64,000 nucleotides of DNA from assembly GCA_036971715.1 (NCBI GenBank), contig JAVHJL010000008.1, positions 2,666,001-2,730,000 on the forward strand, given 5' to 3'. Source of the DNA: Arthrobotrys musiformis. Lineage: Eukaryota; Ascomycota; Orbiliomycetes; Orbiliales; Orbiliaceae. Position 1 is the first letter of the stretch; the number at the start of each line of letters is the position of its first letter. Shown here in pieces: positions 23,933 to 35,927 of the stretch. The notes below the pieces were generated by a model. That model saw only the letters and a list, made by a program, of their open reading frames with translations, was not told where the DNA came from and ran no database searches. Position numbers and translations under genes: made by a program.

Positions 23933-26110
23933 ATGCCGTTTGTGCCAGAGCTAATATCGACAACGAGGTATTCGAACCGGTCCACGGACGCAAGCGCACA
24001 GTCTACGTCTGACAATCGCCCTTCAGATACCGCTGGGGCCCCTGCTTCAAAGCCACGGTTCTTGCCTGAACCCATTGAAACCACCAGAAGGACCAATCGG
24101 GCCGCTCCTTCCATCGAAACCTCTGTGTCTGACTCCAAATCGCCGCCTCTGTCGAATTCCAGTACCCCCAAGGCCACACTCCTAGACAACAACAACAACG
24201 CAGAATCGGTGTCTCAAGCGTCGGCGAGTAAGTTTCTGCCAGAGCCCGTGGAAACCACTCGCCGTTCGAATCGGACACAACCCGTGAAGCCCTCTGATAA
24301 TAAGACCGATGTCAAAAGAAAAGGTTGGGGACGTGACAGCTGTGATGAGTATGCAGACAAAGAAGAACACAAACCTGTGATTCCCAATCGGGCACATCGC
24401 ATTCCTGTTCCCATCCCGGGCCCAGGAAAAAGCAAATGGTTCCCGGATGAAGCCTCATCAGGATGGGGCCAACAAAACCACTACAACAACCAGCCTACCG
24501 TCAAAAGCACACAGCCTGCGAATGGAACTTTTCAAGGCGCAAACCGTTCGCTTTTGCAATTAACGTCACCTTCATCGCAGCCTACGACTGCCGCCTCTGG
24601 CCATACTAACAACAGTCATGCAAATGTCAATGATGCTGAAACCTATTTTCAGTCCCTGCCAGATTCCACTTTCCAGCCCGAAGAGGCAAACTCGTCCCAA
24701 GTCCGTGACCAAAGCAATTATAGAAACAACGGTGACCCTCGTCAATTTAATCACTCTACCAATGAGACAAGTTCTATTGCGGGCATTCTGGGCTCCACTG
24801 CAGCTTCATCAAATCCCGCAAATGCTAACTCTCCGACAACTGTTCGCTCTGGGGACGAACACCAGGAAGAAGTGGCCGGGACTGCATCCTTGTCTTGTTC
24901 TCCTGCTTCGTCTCTCAAAAGCAATGCTTCGGGACCAAATTATCTTCTCGATTCTCCCTCGTCCTCGCAGCAGCATTCGACGACAAAGACGACGACGATA
25001 CCGGGCATGACCGCTGTCGTCCCTGCAATAACAAGCACTGAATATCTCTCACCTTCTTCATGTGAAGAAGCCCCAGCCGGTCTCAAACGTTCAATCTCTC
25101 CAAACGCAATCCTCGTCCGCGACTTTGGCTACACCTCGAGTCGTCCGACCCTCCTCAAACTCCCGAAGGCTGACGCTAGTGCATGCAGCTTGCCAGGGGT
25201 TGTTCCGAAGGTCCAACAGATACCAGCGCAACGCAACGGTCCTCACACGAATATTAATACTGGCTCATATCCCCAATCTGGACTTCTCGATCCTTCAGCT
25301 TATACCACATCAACCTCATCAACCTTCACTAAACCTACTTCCACCGTCGATCTCCTTCGTAACCAAGTCCTCGCGGCTCAGTCACAATTAATTAGGGATA
25401 AAAAATCCTTTCTTTCACCTGCCTATACCCCAAATAATAAACACTTACAGCCGCTAAACGGCTCGGATGAACCCAAGAGGAAGAAACCTCTCCTCCCATT
25501 CAGTTTTATTCCTGCCTCATCCCGTCCCGTGAACCCAGCATTACTATCGCCAGGTTCACCATATCAAAGAGTTCTTTTATCACCAGGAACACCAGTAACT
25601 CCGCTTCTTTGCGAGTCTCCAATGCCGACCACACTATTCTACGAGTCTTCCAAGATGAGCTCTCACGGCGATTATTTCACACCTAAGAAGCAGGCTTCGG
25701 GCATGTCGATTGCCTCGAACGCCGACTCTGTTGTTAGCAGAGACACTGCGCTTACTACGCCCTCAACCCGCCCGTCCTCTCCTGGACCGAGCAAATACGG
25801 ATACCCATGCACATCGACATCGTCATTGGTGGCAATGGTCTGCCAAACTCCTCAACCAATATGCTCAGACCCGCCAAACATGTGCCCGGAAACTAAGGAG
25901 GATGTGAGCACAGAGTTTGTGGTTGCAGTGTTCAACTACCTCAGCCTGGCACACGAGAGTATCGCGCGCAAATTCGATAAGGAGCTATGCGAGGCTACCG
26001 GGTGGGGGTTGGAAAGAGTAACTACCGATCGACTAGGGGCTTTGAGAGAGTACGTGGAGGATTATGTGGATAGGAAGCCTCGATTTGGAAGTGGCATGGG
26101 GGGATGGTAA
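23933..26110 (+). CDS. Disordered Ser/Thr/Pro-rich protein with three F-x-P-E-TTR motifs
   Basis: Single-exon 725-aa protein of unknown function. The N-terminus has three copies of one motif: FVPELISTTRYSNR at residues 3-16, FLPEPIETTRRTNR at 43-56 and FLPEPVETTRRSNR at 101-114. The copies are regularly framed and separated by Ser/Pro/Ala-rich linkers. This looks like repeated short binding motifs for a partner protein. A weaker relative (KWFPDEASSG) follows. The middle 500 residues are low-complexity with many S-P and T-P sites, so phosphorylation by proline-directed kinases is plausible. The last 60 residues (about 662-722) are different: charged and helical-looking (FVVAVFNYLSLAHESIARKFDKEL...REYVEDYVDRKP), likely the only folded or conserved segment. 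The start Met is immediately followed by the first motif, which supports this start. No signal peptide or membrane segment is seen. Confidence 0.8.
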   Translation: MPFVPELISTTRYSNRSTDASAQSTSDNRPSDTAGAPASKPRFLPEPIETTRRTNRAAPSIETSVSDSKSPPLSNSSTPKATLLDNNNNAESVSQASASKFLPEPVETTRRSNRTQPVKPSDNKTDVKRKGWGRDSCDEYADKEEHKPVIPNRAHRIPVPIPGPGKSKWFPDEASSGWGQQNHYNNQPTVKSTQPANGTFQGANRSLLQLTSPSSQPTTAASGHTNNSHANVNDAETYFQSLPDSTFQPEEANSSQVRDQSNYRNNGDPRQFNHSTNETSSIAGILGSTAASSNPANANSPTTVRSGDEHQEEVAGTASLSCSPASSLKSNASGPNYLLDSPSSSQQHSTTKTTTIPGMTAVVPAITSTEYLSPSSCEEAPAGLKRSISPNAILVRDFGYTSSRPTLLKLPKADASACSLPGVVPKVQQIPAQRNGPHTNINTGSYPQSGLLDPSAYTTSTSSTFTKPTSTVDLLRNQVLAAQSQLIRDKKSFLSPAYTPNNKHLQPLNGSDEPKRKKPLLPFSFIPASSRPVNPALLSPGSPYQRVLLSPGTPVTPLLCESPMPTTLFYESSKMSSHGDYFTPKKQASGMSIASNADSVVSRDTALTTPSTRPSSPGPSKYGYPCTSTSSLVAMVCQTPQPICSDPPNMCPETKEDVSTEFVVAVFNYLSLAHESIARKFDKELCEATGWGLERVTTDRLGALREYVEDYVDRKPRFGSGMGGW

Positions 26111-27469
26111 ACATGCGAAGCGAAGAGGAGGGGGGCTATTACAGTTGGTGATGTGGATGGTGGTGTGATTGTGGGTATTGGTGTTGGGTTGAGTTGGCCT
26201 TGATGCCTTCCTGCATACACACACCTACACACATATCAAAGTGGCACATTATTTTTACTATTGCCACGGAGAAGTGATGAGGGGTAGAGCATATACGCAT
26301 ATACTCGTTACATCGGCGTTCTCTTTTATTCCCTCATTACATCGTTGTCGTCTTTTGATTACTTCACCTTTTTTTGTTTTTACTGCGGTTTAGCGGAAGG
26401 GGTCTTTCTTGTCTATCGGTCTTGCTTTTTAGCATGCGTGCCTTTCAGATCTTCTCGATTCGCCAGTTTTCCCTTGCTTTTTGTCTATCGGTTGGCCTGC
26501 ATGCATTACATTACATACATACATTACACACATTGCTACATTATACTTTTATATTACATGTGCTTTGACGTCTTCGTCATCGTGGTTTTCAACTCCTACT
26601 CCTGTTCTACCTCAGCGTGTTGTGTGGTTTTTTGTTCCCATCGGGATTTTTAGGGAGCCGGAAGGACAGCAACGCAAATAACACTTTTTCTTTTCCGATA
26701 CCTTCACATAGATCATAGAATTCAATAAGATAAAAATACCTATCTAAGATCTCACCGTCCATATTTTCGTAAAAGGGGAAAGGAAGAGGAAAATATTTTC
26801 GATGTGCATAGTAAACGTTTTGAAGTGAATCACTGACCACGAACTGCGTTTCTGGAATCAGAGCTAGAAGAGTTGTCAAGAAGGCCAGCCAGACGTATAA
26901 CACATGTGCATGCAGCGAGCTACTGCAATAGCGGTAGACACTTTCGATTCTTACTGGATTTTCAGTAATTTGATTTTTAATTATTATTTCTCCATGCAGG
27001 CAGGATTTAAAGTTGGTTAGGATGACTTTCGGGCTCTGCAGGCTTATTTACTTGTCGACTTTGATGACTTGTAGGAATCTTTTTTTTGTACCGGCGAGAT
27101 AGCGTCGATGTTTTTCGTTAGGGCTGTTCTAGGTCCCTTTGCGACGATACTAAACCCGAGACAGGGTGAATCCTACCGCTCGTTTGGCAGGCAAAAAAAT
27201 AAAATAAGAAAATGAACGAAAACGATAATGATATGGAAATGAATTCAGGAGAGACAAAAGTGAGCTAAAGTAATCAAGCGAGATGTTACTGTAATATGAC
27301 AACTTGGCTGTCTAATTCTGGATATTCCGAAGATGGAATAAGTATGAATCTATGGACAATTTGGTGAATTTTCCGAATTTCTGGATTGGGGATTAGTTTC
27401 GTTTCGATGCTCTCTTTTTTTTTTTTACTGATGAGTTGGACCCTTCTTCTTCTGTTCCCTTCCTCATCA

Positions 27470-27474
<5 letters not shown>

Positions 27475-27506
<32 letters not shown>
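27475..27506 (+). repeat. Poly(T) homopolymer, 32 nt
   Basis: An uninterrupted run of T. A shorter T run lies just upstream at about 27414-27426. It could be simple slippage or the remnant of a retroposed poly(A) tail in inverse orientation. Confidence 0.8.
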
Positions 27507-27507
<1 letters not shown>

Positions 27508-28296
27508 TTTAAGCGCTCGAATGATAACTGAATGATAACTATGTATCTCGAAATTTCGAGTCTTCCGTCTCGTCTACGAAAAAAATTTAAACTATTGTCA
27601 GCATCTAGACGTGGCATAGCATGACATAGCATGGCATGGCATATGCATTGCAGTTCAAAAAAGTCAACTAGTAGCGTTAGAGATTATGTAAAAAACTCAA
27701 GATAGACCGACTACCCTAGATGAAGCATGTGGTTTGTATGTTTCCCCCCTCTCTGTACGACGATGAGGGAATTTTCTCTTTCTTCCTTTCTCATCCTCAC
27801 TTCTTTTTTTGCCGTAGGGAAAGTCAGGATAAAGAAGTTACGGTTTTAGGACGGTGCAGGGAGGGAAAATGGGATGATTGTGGTGGCTAGGATGTTATTT
27901 TTTCTATGGTTCGAACCGTCTTCCCGTTTCCCGATGGGTTGTTTTTTTCTTCTTTCCTTTGGGGTGGTGATAGCGTGTTACAGGGTGTCATGACCGGGAA
28001 GCCGTCTTTAACTTCTTTTTTTTTTTTTGCGAACTTGCAATGGGAGGAAGCGTCGATAGCAGAAATAGATGGCGTCAGCGGGAACGTCTGGATTCCCGAG
28101 CCGATGCAATGTTTTGAGTCTCCACTTCTATTTTATTCACAATTTAATTGACGATAGGTGGTTTGAGTTTTACGTCGAAGCTATATCCTAGATGTCGGAC
28201 AGACTTCGGAATATATACCTATCTAGATATATAAGATTATGCGCAAAGGGGCGCTGGCCTTTTGATCATCTACTTCAGTATGCGCCCAGGTGTACG

Positions 28297-29690
28297 TCCT
28301 AATCCCAGACCTGCTTCATACACGCACGACCTAATCAGGGCCCTCATCGATAATCGATTTCTAATACGGGCTCGACCTAATACCAATATGACCCAATCAG
28401 TCTCTTGGGTCCTAATATCTATCCTAATCCTGCATATTGATTAAATTTTTGCTATTGTCGACACACACGTGTGCACGTGTGCACCTCGGTACCGACTAGG
28501 TCGAGATTGCTATATATGTGTTATTTATTTTGATTTCATTATATAGCTCGATAGGGGTCCTAATGAGGTCCTAATGATCGTTGGAGATCCTAATGAGGTC
28601 CTAATCAAGTCCTAATGAGGTCCTAATCAAGTCCTAATGAGGTCCTAATCATGATCAAGTCCTAATCAAGTCCTAATATAATTAAGGTCTTTACATGGCC
28701 CTGATCTGGTTCTAAATGAATGGGGTCTTAATTTGTCGCCTGCGCGGCACCACTCTCTGGGCGGGCGGTCTCGATTGATATGGTCCTGATCAATCCTAAC
28801 ATGATCCTAATATAATAAAGTCCTAATATGGTCCTAATGTGGTCCTAATATGATCCTAATAAAGTCCTAATAAAATCCTAATAAAGTCCTAATACAGGTC
28901 GCAACAAAGCCCGAATATAATAATACAGATCCTATTATGGCCTCGTACCCAGGCCGCACGAATAGTGGCCGTCCCGGTGCAGATGCAGGTCTTTATACAG
29001 TAAATTTAAGTTGAACTAGTATAGACCATGTGGGGTTCCGGGTACGAGACCGGTATAGACGCCATAATCGCTCAAGATGTTGATAAAAGCCACCAGCAAT
29101 ATCAATACCAAAATATAATATTGATACATGAATGCGAAGACCAATAAAAGCTCCAATAGATTCTGCATAGGGGTTCCAATTGGTGACTTAGTCGAATCCC
29201 TAACGCAACACACACTTACGCATGACGATAATATATCCGGAGGACCCATTGAAACAGGGCCTAACTAGCTAAGTTATGGCTGTTGTCAACATTCAGTCGG
29301 GGCCTTACTAGAGCTAGACATCCAAACACCAAGAGATATGAAAAGATCCTAATCGACAAGCGAAGCTGTGATATGTCCTAATACAGATCTGCAGAGCCTG
29401 ACTGATCGGAGTCCCAACCGGGGTTCCAATCAATATCAGACAGCTCCCTATCAATCCCTTACTCGAGCTCTTCCCTGAAGCCCTAATCGAAGTCTTCAAA
29501 CTGCATAACCGCAGGGCCAATCTTAGTTCGATCGAAATAGATAACTACTGAAGACTAGATTGACAATCTTATCTCGGCGCCAGATGTCTCAACTTTTGAC
29601 GACCCAATACGTCTTACCTAGTACTTCATTGAAGTCCTAACATACGTCCTAATATGCATCCTAATATGCGTTCTAATATAATCGACAATT
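28297..29690 (+). repeat. TCCTAAT decamer-like repeat field
   Basis: The core TCCTAAT, usually as GTCCTAAT[GCA]A, recurs about 25 times. The densest part (28558-28680) has near-tandem units of 10 bp, such as gtcctaatga and gtcctaatca alternating. A second dense block at 28800-28895 uses gtcctaatat and tcctaataaa variants. Sparser copies lie at 28297-28430, 29347-29380 and 29635-29680. Copies share strand orientation. The units are too degenerate at the ends for a simple minisatellite, and no protein frame runs through the array. Confidence 0.85.
28463..28485. repeat. Palindromic CACGTG-rich site
   Basis: The sequence acacacgtgtgcacgtgtgc contains two CACGTG hexamers flanking a GTGCAC palindrome. 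CACGTG is the E-box core bound by bHLH regulators, but no nearby gene start is evident, so a regulatory role is not shown. Confidence 0.4.
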
Positions 29691-32600
29691 GTCCGATGGT
29701 CGTAGGGGCCGCCGCGTCTGCGACTCTCAATAACCTAACAATATCATATATCTAATGGGAGCGAATAGCACCTAAAATTAAAGACGGTTCTAATTATTTA
29801 TTTTTAATTGAATCGTCGACTTTTTTAAAACCAATACCCAGAACAATTTGTGGGAACTTTATGATTCACAGTATATATGTATCGATCCAGCTGTGTGCAG
29901 TCTGGGTACGAGCTAGACCGGTATGTCTAGCTCTACAATATAATCCAATTTATATAACGTGCGAGAACCTTGAATAATTCTTCAATCCCCTCGGCTACCT
30001 CGCGTCTAGCAAACGTTCTTGGTTAACATTGCAGCCTATGATATAAAATAAATCAACTCCTTCGTCGCTACGTAGCTCGTGGTATGATTCGAAAATTTTG
30101 ATTATCCAATACATAAACGGCAAATAAAGGGTGGAACATATAGATCGCAGCATTATGATTATGTGACTCGTGGGATCAGTAATTGACATTTTATTAGACC
30201 ACGCGATACATACCGTACAGGTAATCGGCAGACTTACGAGTTGACGCGGAGGATGCAAGTCAATTTATGATCTTATTTTAGTTATATTAAGGTCTTCAAG
30301 TCTACTATATATTTTTCAAGTTATCTCCAAGCCGGCCCTCAAGCCTGCGAAGTCCCCCTACGGTATTTATATAACGTATTGCGAGTTGAGAAACGCAAGA
30401 GTAAACAATTAGATCTTGCTTTCAATATGGAACCTTTCCTCGACCCAAAGCAACCTAAAACTTGAGCAGAGACCCAAATATATCCCAATGCGCGACCTAC
30501 CCTGAGTTCTATTGAGTACTAGTGCTTTTTGTTGCGTAAGATTCAAGCTTGATTTTCTAGGTATAGAATGAAAGCTGAGCTGATCCCATACGAAAAACAC
30601 CACAAACCTAATTGGCCGCACCTCTCAAAGCTAAGTCAACTTATAATCTAGCCAAATGGACCTAGATTTCCCCAAACCCCGCATTTTTCAGCCGTTAGGC
30701 GAAGACGCTCGGACTGCCAAGTTGGCAATCAAGAAAAATAGCTTCAAATATTTGGAGTCATGATCAGGGATCGGAATCTCAGTTCTCACTCTTCTTCCCT
30801 TTCTGGCGGTTGTGGTCGACGAAAACTGGTCGTTTCGAGCTAACCCAATCCCTTTCGTGGGGAAAAAAAGCCTAACAAAAATGGAACCTCCACACGTAAG
30901 AAGTATCCACCCCCCGTTCGTCCGGTAAACCCACGAATCCAACATTCCACAATTATCGTGGGGAGCTAGGGGTGGCCGTAAGGGTCTTCGGAAGCATGTG
31001 AAAGCGGGGAAGCGAGAAACTGGGGTTATTAGCAATGGACCTTGGTATCTGTGGGTTTCACATTATCGCTTTGCAGGCGAGCTTGGAAAAGGCGCTAGGG
31101 TCTTTTTCCTCGGGCGGAGAGTGTATTTGCAGGGTGAAATATGTCGGAATATATAGTTTCAAGCGAGCGGCGGGAGGTCCATGGATTGTTGAGGATGCTA
31201 AATATTGGGCGATAAAGGGGGGTTCGGGTGGGGAGCGATGTTCGGGGAAAGGTATTCCCCGGTGCCTGTGATACCGGTATACCCCGTATCATTGAAAATA
31301 CGGTTCCCGGCCCTATAAAAGCTAGGTTTGGATTTGCTTTGTAAAGCCAGCTACACGCATATAATAGTCGAGAGCGACATTGCCTTTGATATTGAACCAT
31401 TGTGATAGTAGCAAGTAATATATCTCCTTCTTTTAGTTAGATTTAGCGCCGACGTGTGAGACCTCTGTAGGACCGCATGACATCGTGATAACTCTTCGGG
31501 AGACGCATTGTCGTTCCATTGATATTATGATTCTGCTCCTATATATATATATACTAGTCATAAGTATTCTTACATATTATAAAGGGTAGAGAGTAGACGT
31601 TAACTGAGGGCTATAACGGTCTGGACCGGCTTAGCGAGTTTAGTTTATTCTAAAATATATAAATATTGATTTAACTTCAGGATAAAAGTTCGTGCTAGGA
31701 GCGAGTTTCAGGCCCATATGTATCGACCTGAGTCTATGAGGTTGAGACACATTAATTCTGTCTTTTCGCGCGTACAGATTACGCCGGATCCGATATTGCG
31801 ACGACGCAACTGTTATGGAGCTCGAGTCAGATACAGGACCTCTCCGGGCTAGCTATATAGATAGATATAGATATGCGTAGACACCCGAGCAGGGAGCTAG
31901 TACCGCATTGACTGTTGGGAACCCTAAGTTCATGATCATATTTGAACCATAGATCGATGGGTTTAATGTGATGATATCATCAGATCTTCCTCAAGGCTTC
32001 ACAGACTGCGTTTCATGAAAATTCCACTAGCGAAATTAAAATGAGGCGTGCAAAAGATACCGAGACATAGTGATCAACGGCGCCTGTCTGTTGAGGTTTT
32101 TATAATTCATGACGCTTAGTTGTAACACCTCAGGCAACAAAACTCCAAGAACGCGATCGGGTATTTAATATTTTCATGTAGATATGCTTGCGCATCACAG
32201 CTGATAAAGTGAATGACCTAATCTACCCCCAAAGCTATGCCCTACTAGCGTATTCAAGATCTTTGTGAGTTATGGGCACGAAAATGTTGAGACATCCACC
32301 TAGATTACGTAGCATATGGATAATACACTCGGATTTCAAATGAAAGACTGATGTGCGTCTGCCGATGTCGCTTCGAATTCCTCGCGATCGCCTTGAAGTT
32401 TATTTATTTATATAGAGTTCATGAATTCAATTTGGCCAAGTTCGCCAACCCGGCTATCGTGCGCACTACTCATATGATCGAACAAGTCCTGAGACAGCGT
32501 GCGCTCCAAGAGTTGCATTTACTTGAGGATCCCAGGCCGGCCGAAATGTCGCCTCGAAATCTGCACTCCGAAGGAATCTGCCGAAACTGAGATCAGGTAT

Positions 32601-34667
32601 CAGAAAGATCAGCGTGCCAGAATGCAACATACTCAACAAGAAAAAAGATCCCGTTTAGGAAGACGACGGACCAGGATCTCTTCTATTCAACACATTTTAG
32701 CGCTCGAATTCAAAAACTGCAACACCAAGTTTTCCCCAATCAGAAAACGTTTTTCTTTCCAACATGGAAGAGTTTCGGAAAGCCAGGCCAGGGTATGCGA
32801 CCACGGTATGAAATCCAGTTGTGGATACGTTAGGACGCTCAAGTAGCCATTGAAACGAGGCGTAGAAAGTTACATCGAGGTACACCACAAGAAAGAGGAG
32901 AAAAATTGCTGAATACCACATACCTCGACAACTAATGTATGTATCAGAAGATATTATCGGTGTGGTGGCTGCGATACCGATCAAGGAGCTCTGTTTCCGA
33001 GCATATGCGCATGCAGCCAATTACGTATGTTCCATCATAGATATCCTCGCTACGGAAGAAGAGGAAGATACAGTCGAGTCACAAGGTCTGCATATGCACA
33101 GCCTGCATGCATAACTTGACTGTCTTTTATCTAGGATTCGGGTTTTGCCCGACGTATCGTATATGCATGTACATACGTATTGATATCGCGAGGAATTGGA
33201 CAACACCATGGCGGCGCCATGATTTAATGTCATGATACAATATTGTTTAAACGAATGGTTTCCTAGGCTTTTTTTTTTTCAAGCTAAATAATAATATCCT
33301 CACGAGCTCGCATTGTAAGTTAGCTATCGCCCTCAAACACAAATTTGCAGCATCCTGCACAGCTGTTTTAGTAAAGAAAGATGCTAACATGCCCCGAAGT
33401 AATAGTTGGATTCCGTCTCTAGCCGCCTTAACTGTAGCGATATTGTCTACTCAGGCCCCAATCCAGAGGGTATCTAGAACTTCTTAGCCGGAAAAACTAC
33501 TCGGAAGCAAAGGGGCCTAAAAGCGAGCAACCAATAGCTATTGAACCTCGACTCCCGTTCCTTTCCCTTTCCCCACATTCTCGCTTGAAGCGAGGGCCGT
33601 CCCGTCGGCCCAGATCGATCTAAGTTGCTTGCAGCCGAGGAATGTAAAAGTTCACAACATAATCCAACAAATTCCCCAACAGAGATAATCAACCCGATCA
33701 AAAAACTTACCTGATAAGGGAAGATCGTAGCAATGGGCTATCGATATTCGATCCTGTGCATGCAACTTATGCCCGTTGGCAAATCCGGTTGCGAATGCGA
33801 TGCATAAACTTCCTGTTGGATATCCGCTGTCTTTATGAACGCAAGCTGGCGAAAAACATTAGGGCCGGTTATCAACTCGAGAGGTCTACGCCGCCCATGC
33901 CTTCATGTATGCGCAGCGTAGATCGATACGGTATAACACCTGGATCTGGGCCGTACGTGTAACCACGTGTTCTCCCAAGGGAGGAAGGATTAAGATGCGA
34001 CAGCTTTGGGGTTTCAACTCCCGCCCGATTGGCTTCAAGATCTCGATTCGAGAGATATCTAAACCCTTATCCACGGTTAGCCTCCGTAGATACTTGCTCT
34101 GTGGAATGTGTGGATATACCTATGGCTTGCCCTAGCGGCTACATGTAGGAGACGCGATAATCAGCATCCAATCCAGGGCCCAGAATGGATATCGCGAGGG
34201 CTTTTTTTTTTTTGGTTCGTGCAAAAATATTCGATGCGCTGGCCACTCGAAGTTCAGGAATACTCCTAGGACTAGGATTAGGCCCGGTCGTGCAAGGCAG
34301 AATATACCTCACTGACTCTGAATCCGGTCGTTCTATGTGGGATGAAGCTTCAATAAAGCAAAATGTTGCCGTATATGCTACCGTAGCCCCAATGGGGTCA
34401 CATCCTGGAGCTGAAAGCGGGTTTTCTTCATGAATACCGAGTTTTTGCTGGCCAATTGCAGATTGTTGTAACTTGTTGGATGCTTGTGCATGCGCAGGGA
34501 GAGCTTCACATAGCACAACCATCTATGGAAACGATAAGGGTGTTATGAGGAATGAACGAACGAGCAATCTGGTAACTTGATGCGTAGGAAATTCCGGCCT
34601 CGAAGATGCCCTCAGTGTCTCTAGAATTCTGTCTAGTGAATAGGGGCATCGTCGCTGATTCAAAGGG

Positions 34668-34675
34668 TATAAATA
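34668..34675 (+). promoter_or_regulatory. TATA box of the lectin gene
   Basis: TATAAATA lies 140 bp before the start codon at 34815, centred in the palindrome GGGTATAAATACCC. The spacing leaves room for a leader of about 100 nt, so it is a good core promoter candidate. Confidence 0.6.
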
Positions 34676-34814
34676 CCCCGAACTTTCACCCTTAGTTATT
34701 CACGTTTCTATCAGCATCAAGGAATCTGAAAGCAAATCAACGACTACTGATCCACCCACCATCAATACTTTCATATAAACTACAAGCCCTTCCAAACTCA
34801 CCTAAGTTTCCAAA

Positions 34815-35927
34815 ATGACCAGTGTTACCAAAGGCCATCTGTGAGTTTCCGCCATTTTAAAAATTTGAATTCCTACTTGAAAGAAGCCCCTAACAGTGCT
34901 CTTTCAATTACAGCGACATTTATGTCCAAGGTCTCGACAGCAATGTTTGGCATCGAGCATACGAAGGCAAGTGGTTTAATTGGGAAGACACTGCCGGTGG
35001 CATGAAAACCCGTTACGACCCAGTAGTCGTCGCTCGCTCTGCAAAAGCCAGAATCTTTGATGTGTTCATTGTCGGATATGACCACTGCCTCTACCACCGT
35101 AAATGGCAAGCTGGATGGAGCAATTGGAATAAGATCGCCACCCAATGCCTCGGTCCCCAGCTGTCGTTTCTCGCGACAATGAGAAGTTCATCGAACTTGC
35201 CTACGTTGGTACCGACCACTCCCTGAAGCATAAGCGTTTGGAAGAGAACCAAACATGGTACCCCGCTGGAACCGAAACCATGAACTGGGGTGGCAAGTAC
35301 ATCTATAACCGCGGCTCTGCATGTAGTTGGAGCACCAATCACGTTAGTTTCTTCTTCATCGGTATGGATAGCAAATGCTACGAGAAGCGCTGGGTCAACG
35401 GCATCACGGGGTGGAATGACTTCGAAGTGCCAGGAACCTGGACTATTGCTCCAAGATCTATTGCGCAGTTCAAAGATGAAGAGAGGATGATGGTTTTCGG
35501 ATTGAACGAAGAAAGCAAGCTCTTCTATTGTGAACATACCGGCCAACCAGATGCTGCAGGATGGAAACATACTGTTCTTCAAGGCGGTATCTTTTCTAAG
35601 GAAATTCCTGAAGTTGTTACTTTCGGAAACAGTAGCGAGAGGATTGATGTGTTTGCGGTTGGGCTCGACAGTGCTGTTTACCAGAAGACCTGGACGAAGA
35701 AAGACGGCTGGAAGAATCATAGACGACTCGGGGGCACTACTCTCTATGCCCCAAGAGTAGTCAGCTGGGGTGATAGCAGTGTGACTCGGTATGACTTGCT
35801 TTCTGTTGGCACTGACTTCTCGATGTGGCATCTCTTCTCCGATGACGGGGAGAAGTGGCATCCAAATGATACTGCATGGGAAACTCTCGGAGGAAAGATG
35901 GCCACCATGGCGGGCGGAAAGGTTTAG
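34815..35927 (+). CDS. PLL-like beta-propeller lectin, with an apparent frameshift
   Basis: Probable sugar-binding lectin built from repeated propeller blades. Exon 1 is 34815-34840; the 73-nt intron (GTGAGT...TTACAG, CCTAAC branch site) joins it to an exon from 34914. Blades repeat a pattern such as DVFIVGYDHCLYHRKW...GW, FIELAYVGTDHSLKHK, VSFFFIGMDSKCYEKRW, IDVFAVGLDSAVYQKTW and YDLLSVGTDFSMWH, with about five repeats recognisable. No signal peptide is present, so cytoplasmic storage is likely, as for other fungal defence lectins. The frame used before about 35140 stops at 35224-35226, while the remaining blades continue in another frame from about 35145. A single-base loss near 35141-35146 explains this. 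A 62-nt intron at 35099-35160 would also restore frame, but it lacks a branch site and removes the conserved W-GW-W part of a blade. This is either a recent pseudogene or a sequencing error. Confidence 0.75.

Larger units (their letters stand above)
26111..34814. other. 8.7-kb gene-poor region
   Basis: I find no gene with domain or convincing codon support. The first 500 bases are T-rich 3' sequence. A 32-nt poly(T) run lies at 27475-27506. From about 28297 to 29690 there is a field of TCCTAAT-containing repeats. The remainder is A+T-rich with scattered short frames on both strands. This could be a decayed repeat or transposon remnant, but no transposase, terminal repeats or target-site duplication was recognised. 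Confidence 0.6.

Noticed and set aside
26607..26903. 98-codon minus-strand frame with a hydrophobic start
   Set aside because: The leader is weakly signal-like, but the rest has no cysteines or family features, and it sits in the T-rich 3' region of a gene.
26111..34814. A transposable element in the gene desert
   Set aside because: I looked for terminal inverted or direct repeats, target-site duplications and transposase or reverse-transcriptase motifs and could not identify any.
35099..35160. A 62-nt intron that would restore the lectin frame
   Set aside because: No CTRAY branch site, and it would delete the conserved tryptophan part of one blade.
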